DNA of 64,000 nucleotides, from the NCBI GenBank assembly GCA_022749755.1, contig CM040448.1, forward strand, positions 3,034,481 through 3,098,480, in the 5' to 3' direction. Numbering within the stretch: position 1 is the stretch's first letter; the number at the start of each line of letters is the position of its first letter. A program made the translations under genes and the position numbers. The stretch is from Azadirachta indica. Taxonomy: Eukaryota > Streptophyta > Magnoliopsida > Sapindales > Meliaceae. Below are positions 29,495 to 41,103 of this stretch, piece after piece. The notes under the pieces are model-generated. The model saw only the letters and a program-made list of their open reading frames with translations. It was not told where the DNA came from and searched no databases.

Positions 29495-30454
29495 CTGGAA
29501 ACAGGAAACTGGAGTGATGGCAAGCATGCTCAAGCATTAAACATCCACAAGTTCCAGGACCAGAGAAAGCTTTCAGCAGGTAAGTGAACAGTAATAAATC
29601 ACGAGCTTGTATTTGCATTGAATAATTAATATTACTCTGGTTCTTGGAAAACATTGTACAGTGGCATGGATATTATCTATATGCATGCATAAAAATATAT
29701 ATATACACCAAAGCACTGATAAACTCTAGTGCATGCTCTAACAGTCAGTTTCATCCTTAATTTCATTTTCATGAATTTCTACACTGCTTGGAGTTTTGAT
29801 ATTGAAGTTTTAAGTATTCCCTCAAAATTCAGTTGTTACTTATTTACCTCAAGACTTTATTGAGATATATAGTGTTAAGGCAACATGCAACAGAAAAGGC
29901 TTTATGAACATTCAAGATTTTGCTTCTGAGTTGCCTATATATGCTGCTGAATCCACTAACTAATTCTTGTGTTTTTTACAATCTAACTGATCTGAATTGA
30001 CTCTAATATGGTTAAGGATATCAATCATGAGGTTTGCTGTGAGATCAGTTCATATTTAGGAAGTAATAGGTTGGGCACAGCCATTTATTTTACACTTATT
30101 ATGAGAAGCTTTATGTTGTCATCTCATAAATCTCAGTCATAATTAAATTCAAAAGATTTATATGTTCTTTAAATTTTGATGTACTTAAAACTTGATTAGA
30201 AGCTGATTTTTAGCTGCTCATATGCTCGTGTTGGTAAACAATTTAGCATAATAAATCAAGGAGAAATGGAACACACATGAACAATTAATAAACATAACAG
30301 AGAAAATACTTCATTATAATTTCCAGCACTGAAGTTCAGTGACATCATGAAAAGTGAAATTAAACGTTTAGAGATACTCTGATTTTCCTACAGTACGTTT
30401 AGAGAAAGAAACAACAAAGAGAACTGCAGCTTACATCTCTTAATGCTCATACAT

Positions 30455-31664
30455 CTATTGGCGTTGACACATACTGTTGCGTGTCTCCCAGCAGGTTTTT
30501 CCATAGATTTGCAGTCCTGAAAATTGACAGTACAGAAGTTAATATCCGAAGTGTGATCAAGTAATTTGATCAGAAAGGTACTCATTCCGGCAGCTTACCA
30601 GTTGAAAGATTCATGTTGGTAGTAACTGTACGGAAGCTGGAGAACTGAGGCATTGCACTATCGATCATGTCCCAATTTTGAGGTAAATTGCAATTGTTGT
30701 TGCTGGTGTTGCAAATTGAAATTTCAAGATTTTGCTGATATGCAGGAATTGGAGATGGGTTTTGCTTTCTTTTTAGCATATTAAAATTAGATACCTGCTC
30801 GGGAACACCTTCCATTGGAGCTTGATTAGCAGGCTCCTGAGAGCAAGGTTGTCCTTTGGCTTCAGCAACAACATTAAAGGAAGAAGCAAAATTGTGGGCA
30901 ATAGAAGTCGATGCTTCACATGCTTTGAATTGACTCGAAGACCTGAATTCGGTCAAGATTTGAGGGCATGTATCCACAACTTTCTTACACTTTTGGAGGT
31001 TTAATTTAGTGCACATTTTCTCTCTTGTCCTTTCCCTTGCTCTTGCTCTTGCCTTGTCCCTGGCCTCTTTCGCAAGAATTTGAACTGCAACTTTCCTGCT
31101 CTCCAGTTGCTTATTTCTCGAATCAGTGCCCTCAGAATCACCATTTTCATGTCCTTCTTCACGCTTGGCACTACCAATATTGCCAGTGTTCTTCATCTCT
31201 GCTAGTTCATTAATGGCATTTCTTGCTTTGTTGAGCAGCCATCCGAGGGTTTTGCTTGCTTTTTCAAACCCTAGCATGTCCTGGAGAGCGAAGAACTCCT
31301 GGGAAATTCCAATAGACAGCCTCACTCTCCGATCTCTTAAACCTCGGGCTGTGTAGATCTTGCTATGTCGATCTTTCTTTACTGGCTTCTTCCTTGGAAC
31401 AAATTTTGAAGCATCACCATAGGATTCTGCATTTTTGCTGTTAAAATCTTGCTTAATCACTGTATTATTATTGCCTGCAAATGCCATGTTTGTCAAAGAG
31501 TCAGTTATTCGAGGATTGGCTGGTAGCAGTAAACCTGTGAGTAGATCATGCTGATGATGAAGTAAAACTTCGTTGTTTTCATAGCCTGAAAATACAGGAT
31601 GAAACTGGTGGTAAGAAGAAGAGCGGTTTGGTAGAGAGTAGATGTTGGAGTTGGAAGAGAACAT
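30455..31664 (-). CDS. TCP transcription factor, CYC/TB1 class (BRC1/TCP12-TCP18-like)
   Basis: Exon 1 runs 31664-30599 and exon 2 runs 30516-30455 (TAG), giving 375 residues. The TCP bHLH-type DNA-binding domain lies at about residues 92-154 (KKDRHSKIYTARGLRDRRVR, then LGFEKASKTLGWLLNKA). An Arg-rich R domain follows at about 198-217 (AKEARDKARARARERTREKM). An R domain with this TCP basic region is diagnostic of the CYC/TB1 class, whose BRC1/BRC2 members repress axillary bud outgrowth. An 82-nt intron (30598-30517) has a good donor and acceptor. Splicing gives the C-terminus LQIYGKTCWETRNSMCQRQ; reading through ends at once with KLPE and a stop. Nearby DVL and RAV genes favour the TCP12-like copy by synteny, so I leave the symbol blank. 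Confidence 0.94.
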
Positions 31665-31877
31665 TTTTTCCTGGAAATTGACTGAACAAACCCTAGTTTC
31701 TCAAAAATTCAAGCAAGAAAACCAATGAAATGGAACTCCCCATTTCAACTTTTCATGATTCTACTCTCTGCAGTAGGCAGCATTAAAGATTCAGAACAGC
31801 GTTACATAGGAGCAGCCAAAGAAAGAACTCAAGAGAGGAGATCAGGTAGAATTGGACTGATTTTTAGGAGGCCCTAA

Positions 31878-31885
31878 ATTTATAG
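31878..31885 (-). promoter_or_regulatory. TATA box of the TCP gene
   Basis: CTATAAAT on the minus strand, about 215 bp upstream of the ATG, consistent with a ~190-nt leader. Confidence 0.55.
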
Positions 31886-33410
31886 GAGACAAAAGATATA
31901 GAAAAAAGTTATGCATCATTTCATATACACGTTTAGGGCAAAATTTGAGATACAGAGCTGAAAGAGTGGGCGATTTATATTTTAAATTATAAAGAATTCA
32001 ATAAACAACGGGAATGTGGGAGCAGAACCGGCATGGTTAAGGCAGGGACTGATGAGCAAAATTTTTTGTTACTCGGATTCCATAAATTTAGAATAGAGTA
32101 ATAACGTCTGGATTCTAAATTTTTTCAACAGTTTCATTCGAACACATAGTTTGCTCATTTATCCAAATAGGTCCCTAAAACTTGTTGAAATTATTGAAAT
32201 ACCCTTTGGTGTTAAATTGTATATCCTGTCAAAATTCAATGTTGTAGGAGTAATTGCGTAATTTTGATCGCAGTCAAGACAAGGAAAATAAGTAAACAAA
32301 CAATGTCTTTAAGAGAAAAAAAGATGGAAACTTAAGACTTGGATGTTATTATCTCACTTTAAGACCGTTCGTGGGAGAGAGAAAGAGAGATGTATGAGGG
32401 AAGACTGAAGACATGAAGTGACTAGGGGTAGCGTTTAGGTTCGCAGCAAATTGATAAGCGTGATAAGGAAAGTAATAGGTTTTTTCACTGCTCATTAGGT
32501 GAGACATGGCAATTTTTAACTACAACCAATATTAACCTTCAGGTTTTTACCTAAGGCCGTGAGCTTTATATGTGAAGGTACTGTACTGTTGTGGCTTGTG
32601 CGAGCAGTGTAGAGATTGGAAGTATGAATCTGTGATTCAACACCCCAAGAGGAAAAAAATAAAGACTACGAAGTACTACAGTAGTGTAGAGATGCTGGCT
32701 AGCTGCTGCAAAGGCATGCATTTGCGCGTCAACTTTGCAGTCAAGGGAAGGGACATATTGTCCGTACGTTCTCTTTTCATTTTGTTCCGAGAGTTCGCAG
32801 TAGTTTTTGTAGTAGGCCAGAAGCAAGTTAATTAATACTTCTGCCTCATGTACTCCAAAGGGTTCTTAAAAGATTTACTTTCTTCAAACCCACCAACGGA
32901 ACACAGGTTTGAAAGACTGTAATTGTACTTACAGTACTAGCGTTGTAAAATCTATGTGGGATTGCTACTATATAGTTAAGATTCCAAATTTTGTGTTAAA
33001 ATTTCAAAACGGAGTTTTCACTTTTTGTATTAGAGTTACAGTGAAATCTAGCTGAGGACACTTTCTCTTTCTCTTTGCCTCCATAATGCCCCTAAAAAAA
33101 AAAAAGAAAAAAGAAAACCCTAATATCAGACTCTCTATCTCTTTTTTAAGTGTGTACATATATAGTAAGTGACATGAGGACCCATAAAAAATGGGCAATT
33201 TCTTCCCGTTCAATTAGCTAATTAACATTTGTCCCTTCAGTGTTGAAAAGGCTGTGTAAAAGGCTGTGCTTCTTTTTTGGTTGTTCTTTGGTCATTCTTA
33301 GTAAATCTCACCGATTATATATACTGTTATAATTCCTTCGAAAATGAAAATCTTATTAGGTTTTTACAATCATTCTACAATAAAGTTATTTTAGTTCCTG
33401 AATTAATTCA

Positions 33411-33449
33411 TTATATATATATATATATAGATAGATAGATAGATAGATA
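33411..33449. repeat. (TA)n-(GATA)n compound microsatellite
   Basis: About nine TA units followed by five GATA units. Confidence 0.93.
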
Positions 33450-35203
33450 TAGATATGTTTCTACCTACTATAAAGATCACATCTGTCTCTCTGGATTTCT
33501 ATGAAGAAGCATATAAATGATAATTATAATGAGCAGAACAGAAAATTTTTGGTTGGTAGTTCTAGAGTTGCTTTCAAAACGACAAGATTTGTATTGTATG
33601 TATCACAAAGAGGCAGTATGCAATAAGAGTGGGTGAAAATGATGAAAACAGGCCCTCCTACATATGAATAAATCCTTTTACAATGCATACGCTAAAGCTA
33701 TTCTTTTTGTTTGATGTGATTGCAAAAATAAAAGCTCATTTAAGTTCTTCTTTAAAAGCCAACCATTGATCTTTATACAATTCCCTCATAGTTGGCCGAA
33801 CGAGGTTTGCCTTTTGTTTGGAATTTTATATTGGATTCTTGATAGACAGCATTCATTTGGATGGAAGTATATATGTTTTTGCAAGATTTAACAGTAGACA
33901 TTGCCCTTTTAATTAGCACAAATATTTGCAGGTTCAAGAGTAGAGAGGTGTCAATTGTGTTGTATTGTGTCGGTCATACTGATACCAAAATTATCAAAAT
34001 CTTATTCCTCTTTCTTTTTGTACAATTATTATTATAACTATTGTTGAGTTTCGTGTTTTTATGTCGGTTAATTTACATTCTAGTACATTGAATTTTCAAG
34101 CATATAATACATAAAACTCAGCATGAATTCATTTGGACTCTCATGTCTTCCAAACCATTTTCGTGGCAAATTCATGTTGTGTGTTATATCACCTTTGTGT
34201 GTGAATATTTAAACGATTTATATCTAATTATTAATTGTCATTAATTTAAAACAAAGAAAAAGAAAGAAACTTCTGTAAACAAGAATTCGAATTACATTCC
34301 TAATGATTAACCAACTTACTACATGAATTAATCGATTATATTCTTGCTTATGGACAACACCTTGTTGTATCCATGTGAGAGATCATTCATACACGATTCC
34401 CTTAAGAAAAGCTTAAGACAAACAAATATGTTAGATTGCAAGTCCTTTTCATCATCTTTCAGTTGGTTTCTGTTTGATGGCATATATGATTTGGATTTAC
34501 TTCAATGGACAAGCTAGAGCAATTATAAGTTATTATTTTAAGAATTTAATTATATATATGTTGTTTTATAATAATTAAACCTTAATAGCACGAAGAATTT
34601 CATTAACAAGACTCATTTTGTTTGTCATTATTAATCGTCATTTATCAATGCACTTTTAGGTAAAAGAGAGTGACGAACACCAAACTTGAAAGGGGCTGCT
34701 GTTTGATAGTGATAGAGAGAAAAATAGAGAAGAGGACATTTTATCTGCTTATCCTCTTCAGCAGCAAATGAATATGTGTATACCTCAAATTCAAAGACAT
34801 TATCTTCTATAAACTGCAGCAAATGGAGTACACAAAAAAGTTTGATTGACATCCACAATCCGTAGCAAGTGATAGTGAAATCAAATCACTCTCCACACTT
34901 GAAGAGCACCCAATGCTTGGTGGCCCCTCAGACTCACATAAAGGGTTGATGTACTACTTCCACGTGTATGTATGGGAGACAAATAGGAAATTTTATATTT
35001 TTACACATGTATTTTCATCATTTGTATATTGTTAAATTTATATAATTTCAATAGTTAAATTAAATTTAACACATATAATTAATGCATAATTAATACATTA
35101 TAATTAATATATGTGTGTTACATTCAATTTTAATTGTCAGAAGTGTATAAATTTAATGGTTTATAAGTGAGTTTAAATGTATGTTTTAAAATATAGGAAT
35201 GTT

Positions 35204-35204
<1 letters not shown>

Positions 35205-35251
<47 letters not shown>

Positions 35252-35266
35252 CACACACATATATAA
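35205..35266. repeat. (CT)n-(AT)n-(AC)n compound microsatellite
   Basis: About 14 CT units, 8 AT units and 5 AC units, ending in a short AT run. Confidence 0.94.
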
Positions 35267-36650
35267 TATGGGTTCATTCATGCTTCTCTCGCTCAATTAT
35301 ACCATTTCCACCAACATCTTTTTTATTAAAATTTTTAATAATCAAATTTTTTTTAAAATTTTATATATATATATATTATGATCTTGTAAATGAGAAAATA
35401 AAGATATATAATGGAAGAAAGTTAAGAAAAAAATTATAAAATAATTAAGAAATGTAAGGTGGTTTATATGAGAGTAGCTTACTTTTAGTGTTAAATAGGG
35501 ATTGATTTATAAACTTTTGTAATTTTTGAAATTTTAATAAGATATTTTAATAAATAGGGTATTGTTATCCGCAAAATGGAGGACAAACATATCAAACTTT
35601 TGTAATGTATCAAACTTCTCAAAATTGACCCAATAATCCAACACACATGTATTAGTGAATGGGCTGGCCCAACCTAGCAACTATTTTATTGATATTAACA
35701 TCATGACAATACAATACAAATATTTGAAGTAGAATATAACATCTCGTTGTTTGCATAAAACATATAGATGTTTGACTAATATGGCTAATATTGAACTCAG
35801 TAAAATGAAATGGTGGGATAATTGAAAATTTAAGATTATTTAGGAATACACATTTGGATTTTTGGTAGCAAATTCGTAATCAACAAAATAATTGTAATTG
35901 TTTGAAAAAAATAAAACAAAAGATACAATAAAATTAGAAGAGTTATAGTATAAAATCTACTCAATGCTAAATACATATGTATATAATAGATTAATATGAA
36001 CATTATGAGCTGTTTTGTAATAAAACTAGTTATTGTTAATACCTTCTTCTCCTTCTTCCACGACCCGTATTTGCAGAAATAAGAGATAAGAGAGGCCTAT
36101 GAAGAAGAATATCTTACCTAATAATATAAGCATACTCTAAAAGAATTGAAGTGAACTTATTATAAAGATGATAATAGTTGAAATACTTTTTTCTAAAAAT
36201 TTATTGACTGAATTTTTACATGTAGATAAAATATAAATCATAGTCAAATATGTTATAATTAGTCAAATATTCTGTATAAAAGAAATATTTTATCTTTAAA
36301 ATTATAGTGTGATTGATTTTTTTAGTTTTATTTTTATTATAAATAGAAATATTGGTATTGTAAAACATTTTAAAATTAGTAAAAAGAATATATTATTTTT
36401 TATATTTCTGTATTTTTTTAAAGTTATACTCTCGTGTTAGATAAATAATGAATTGATATCTGGATTTATATATTTGGGAGACGAATTTGGACCTTCTCTT
36501 ACAGGCTATCACCCATCCACCAAATAAATAAATTTACTAGAATGACCTTTAGAAGCATCAAATAAATGGAACGAAGATAAGTAGCAATAAAAATAACAAA
36601 TTAATCATTAGAATAATCAGACGGTCAAGACAAGATCACGAGAATCAGTT

Positions 36651-36668
36651 AAAAAAAAAAAAAAAAAA
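36651..36668. repeat. Poly(A) tract, 18 As
   Basis: An uninterrupted run of A. No LINE or SINE sequence is recognised on its left. Confidence 0.9.
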
Positions 36669-36961
36669 CTCAATAAAATTAGCAGCAATTATATCCTTTC
36701 AAACACACACACATATATATAGAGGGGGAGAGAGAGTTTTTCATAAACAATAAACTTTTCTCAGTATTTTTTTGTTAAACAATACTAATTTCAACATTGC
36801 AGTCTCTTTTTCTCAAAAGAAAAGAAAAGAAAAGAAAAGATCTCGGTGAGAAACATCATCTTACTATTACTCAGTAAAATTTTAAATGGCTTAATAACAT
36901 GAAGCGTGTTTCAAATTATTTGAAATACACTTAACATATATTAATTATAATGTTATTGTAA

Positions 36962-37187
36962 GGGAGAATGTCCATTACCTATTTTTTTTAAGTTAATATC
37001 TTATTATCTTCTTTTTTTTTTTAATATCACATTATTCATTATTTCTTTTTTTTAATTTTAACTTTTAATTTAATCAATTTACAAAATGATAAAATCGAAA
37101 ATATTTAAAATATTAAAAGGTAAAATTAAAATTTAAGAGGGTGATAAAATATTAAAAAAAAATACAAAAAATAATGGGCATTCTCCC
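36962..37187. mobile_element. MITE-like inverted-repeat element, ~226 bp
   Basis: The left end GGGAGAATGTCCATTACCTA and the right end ATAATGGGCATTCTCCC are inverted copies. The first 15 positions match with one mismatch, then similarity continues as T-rich sequence including TTAATAT and TTAT. The interior is AT-rich and non-coding. No target-site duplication is obvious. Confidence 0.65.
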
Positions 37188-37860
37188 GTCATTATAATTA
37201 TCTCCAAGAACTTAATTATTTATTGAAAATAAAGTTAAATCAAATGAGATTGAAGATCAAATGAGGTTTACAACCCATCAAAAAATTTAAATATTGCAGT
37301 ATAGAAAAAAAAAGATTAATATTTCATGTGTTTCAAAAATTTTATAAAAATTTAAAAATTACATCACATTGTCACTATCATTGTCATATCACTTTATATA
37401 TTACTTGATATTTAGTGATTAGTATTTCAAATTCGTTGAAATTAATCGGTGATAAGAATAGAACGGTAGCAAATTAGCTTTCATATTATATAAGAAAAAA
37501 AGAGATAGATATACAAGATAAAAAGTATATAGTATTAGTGGCAGAAAAAATATATATACGCGTGTACGTGTGTGTGTATATGACCTGATAAGTTAACGTC
37601 TTGAAGAACAAGTGTTGTTGCGATGAAGCATGAACACACTGTTATGAACTGGAATAGAGTGATGTGTCATCATGTGACCTTTCAGAAGCACCCCAGTAGC
37701 AATGGTCCCATTTTTGGTCGGCAAAGAACACGAAGAGAGCGAGAGATGTGACGGTCGGCCGTCGTCGGTGGCAGTCGTGGTGGTGGGGCTTCAACTCTTT
37801 GACAATTAGGAGAGGGTGCACGTGGGTAAAAAGGAAGGATATATGTATATGTATATGTAT

Positions 37861-37882
37861 GTATATATATATATATATATAT
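37861..37882. repeat. (TA)n microsatellite
   Basis: Eleven TA units, preceded by three TATATG units. Confidence 0.92.
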
Positions 37883-40794
37883 GATAAAGCTGCTGCAGTT
37901 TTGACCATAACAAAAACCGACGCATGGCTTCTCAATCATCCATTTATATATGATAAATGCTATGTCATCAAAGTCTCGTATGGCTTCTCAGCATGCAATC
38001 ATCGATGAGTTGTCGCCTTCTGATTGGTTACATCACATCGATATCAGGTTTTGTTGTCAATACTTTTGCTTGCATAATTGCAAACGAGACCACCACCCTC
38101 TCAAGGAAGAAGAGAACAAGCCTAGCTTGGCTTTTGCCTTGGTTACTGTTCTTGTGTCCAAAAGCAAACAGTAAGGAACCACTGTTTGATTCTGACTGAT
38201 CTGGTATAGGGATAGAATTGGGATCACTCATTTCAACACACATTGCACGTGCAACCAGGTTGGGTTTCATAAATTCAGTGAGACCCACATTTTTCAGTAA
38301 GACCCACGTTTTTAGGGTTTATGTATGTATGTATGTATTCATGCGTGCAAGCATGTCACTGTCATTTTTTACATTTGACTTACGTGTATGTAATGATATA
38401 TCCTAGGTCTCCCATGAAATGAAAAATAATGATAATACATCAAATTTGTATTATAATTAATGTGATATTAATTAATGACAATTATACGTTAAATTATCAT
38501 TAATTTTTTAGTTATATAATATTTTTGTAAAAATGAGCTACAAGTCTAATATTACATTAATTGTGATAAGATTTTGTATCACTTTAAATGTATATGACTA
38601 TTCATAATTTTATAGTTATTTCTCAAAATTTAATAGAAATGGGGTATTGAAATCTTAAAATTGCGGTTCTAAACCCTCTCCCAAGGGCATCCTCTGAGTC
38701 CTACCAATGCGCGATTCTCCCCAAAAAATTTTAGGGTTTCTAATTTGAGAGTAAAATTGTATTTAATGTATCTAAAAATTTAGAGTGTAGTATAGCTGTT
38801 TTATTTAAGTTCTTAATAAAATTTTGATGAATATTAGTAGAATGTAATGTAATACTAAGAAAAAATAAGCTAAAAATTTTATCAAAATGAGCTAATTATC
38901 ACATACAATAATTTATTTATTTATTTATTGTTAAAGATTAATGAAATTAGTACAAGCATTTTAAAAATTTATATAAGCATTTTAGATTTTTATTTTTAAA
39001 GTATAGAAATATTTATAGTAAATATAGAATATGTAAAAACATTGAACTTAATTTCTTGCATATGTACATGCGCTTAATTTACTTAATTTACAGATTGATT
39101 CAATTATTGAATGACTATTTTTATAAATTTAGTTGATTTGGCATAAAGTTTTTGGCAATTTCCTGAGTATATATAGCCCAACAATATATAGACAAAGTGG
39201 AAGAAAAATTAGGAAAATGGATTGTTTCCTTATACCAATTTAGTTAAACAAATTTAAAGCAAAATTAAATTATATCTCACATCGTTTGACAGTATTGTCT
39301 TACTCTATTGTTTGCACTCTAGTAATAATCCCACATCTAAGAAGCCTATTGATAGAAAGTCTATCGCTAATTAGATAGCTGATCTGAGCTCTTTAATTAT
39401 TGTATATTGACAAGACCACGAACAAATTAGTAAGATTAATTAATCCTTAAAACTACACGAACCACAAATTTATTACATAAAAGCGGTAGCTATTCTTTTT
39501 TTAAGTGCATGATTAGGAATTTGACAAAACTCATAGAAATTTCAGAGTTTCTGAAAACCTTTCATAGAAAAGGATAAAATTAATGAAAATTCATTGCACT
39601 TAAAAATGATGTAGTGGGTAGTAATATTCAAGGCATAAAAGGCTCTTCAAGTGAAATTAAAGCATTATATAGTGTTAGGGTATTCCGATTATTATGAAAT
39701 AAATCACGCATAAACATTATAAAATAAAATTATTAATAAAAAACGAGTCAATGTCACTAAAAATCGGTGTTATGATGTATCATTTCAATTTTGATTTTAA
39801 ATTAAAAGTATTCCAATTTTAAATAAGTCTAACATTATATATGTTTAAATGATTTTAAATAAATAATATTATATAGTATGTTTCAAAATTTATATATAAC
39901 TAAAAAAATTATGAAACAATACATGTATAACAAAGTACTGTAGCTATGTCGATAAATCATTATATTAAAAAAAAAATGTAGATTGCGAATAAGTTGAAAA
40001 GTGTCTTATCATCGGGTACAAGACACATGTGATCCACCAATGCTTTGAACATGCATTTGAATAGCACTGAGTTGACAAGACCACATCACATGGATCCTAC
40101 ACAAAAGACACCAACTCATTAAACAAAACAATCATCACCAATTTTTTCTTCAAATTCCTTCAATTCCCCCTTAAATTTTTTCCTGGAGTCAATTAATATC
40201 TCTAGTCTTCTCTTTGTTGTCTGTTCACACTCAACCCTCGTAATTTCTCACCTCACAGCCCTTTCTTCTATATTAACAAATTCTGACTCTTAATTTGTGA
40301 AGTATATATGTATATGTATATGTATATGTATAACAAATTCCTCTTGCTTTTTTCAACTTCAATTAAGAAATTATTATGGTTTCAATGATGCTGTTCTCGA
40401 CTTGAATAGCTGAACTCAATATGCTAAGAACGTGTATAAATCTGGAGAGAAGTAGAAAATGAAGCGCAAGTTTATATGAACTTGAAAAATTAATATTGCA
40501 ATTGGTTCTAATTGTTTCAGCGTACATAAACTGGCTCAAGCTGCCAAAAGTTTTGTACCAAAGATGAATATAATTGTCTCTAATAATAATAACAATCCCT
40601 AACAATTCTCTTTGCTATTTATATTTACAAGAACAGAAGAGGAAATCGACAAAATGAAGAGATCAAGCTCAAATTTGCCGCAAATTTCCAAGAAAATTTC
40701 GACGAATGCCTCACTTCCAACTCTGCGACAAAGAATTCGAGAGTAGAACAAAGATATATAAGGTAGCTAGCAAACTCCATTGAAGCAATTGCAT

Positions 40795-40941
40795 TTAGTC
40801 GTGCCAGCAAAGGAGCATCACCACACATCTTCTGATAATGTACAGTCTTCCTTTCTGTTGTCTGAGATATCCTCCAAGCTTTCTGCATGAAATCTTCTTC
40901 TTGGAGTCTTTCATGGCTGCAGCAGCTCTGCTCATCTCCAT
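40795..40941 (-). CDS. DVL / ROTUNDIFOLIA-like small peptide
   Basis: A single-exon 48-residue ORF starts at the ATG at 40941 ([10 protein letters not shown]) and ends in TAA. A second in-frame ATG lies two codons later. The C-terminal half has the DVL/RTFL signature: [20 protein letters not shown] followed by [11 protein letters not shown]. The family block is a basic stretch, then R-x-Y-I-x-RRC-V-x-ML-x-CW. Overexpressed members alter organ shape and cell proliferation along the long axis and behave as membrane-associated small proteins. A Lys/Ser-rich linker precedes the motif, as usual. The upstream reading frame is open further but has no ATG. A TATA box about 160 bp upstream supports transcription in this direction. 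The short length makes this gene easy to miss. Confidence 0.93.
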   Translation of the reverse strand: MEMSRAAAAMKDSKKKISCRKLGGYLRQQKGRLYIIRRCVVMLLCWHD

Positions 40942-41096
40942 GATAATTTTCAGAAAGTTTCTTCTTCTTTTAGAGTGAGAGTGATGGAAGAGAAAGAGAG
41001 ACAAAACAAGAGAAAGATTCAATGCTTTCAAACTTCAAGTTTCAACAGCTTGTGTAATGTTTTGAAGTGATGCAAAGGGCAAAGTTTGTAGCTTCT

Positions 41097-41103
41097 TATA
41101 TAA
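41097..41103 (-). promoter_or_regulatory. TATA box of the DVL gene
   Basis: TATATAA on the minus strand, about 160 bp upstream of the DVL start codon, followed by a pyrimidine-rich leader. Confidence 0.65.

Larger units (their letters stand above)
24302..30454. other. AT-rich gene desert
   Basis: Very AT-rich spacer with poly(A) and AT tracts. It contains one MITE-like inverted-repeat pair (25176-25895), a repeat-flavoured stretch around 27.6-28.6 kb without recognisable coding remains, and one doubtful exon-like frame (29240-29494). Confidence 0.6.
31886..40794. other. Gene desert between TCP and DVL genes
   Basis: About 8.9 kb of AT-rich spacer with many microsatellites, listed separately, and one compact inverted-repeat element (36962-37187). 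Short open frames occur, including some overlapping (TA)n runs near 37.7-37.9 kb, but none shows a domain or a recognisable peptide motif. Confidence 0.6.

Noticed and set aside
37642..37939. Overlapping Tyr/Ile- and Pro-rich ORFs near 37.7-37.9 kb
   Set aside because: Much of the length is translated (TA)n microsatellite; no domain is recognisable.
40942..41031. N-terminal extension of the DVL peptide with a hydrophobic, signal-like leader
   Set aside because: The frame is open but begins with TTG; there is no in-frame ATG upstream of 40941, and the family has no such leader.
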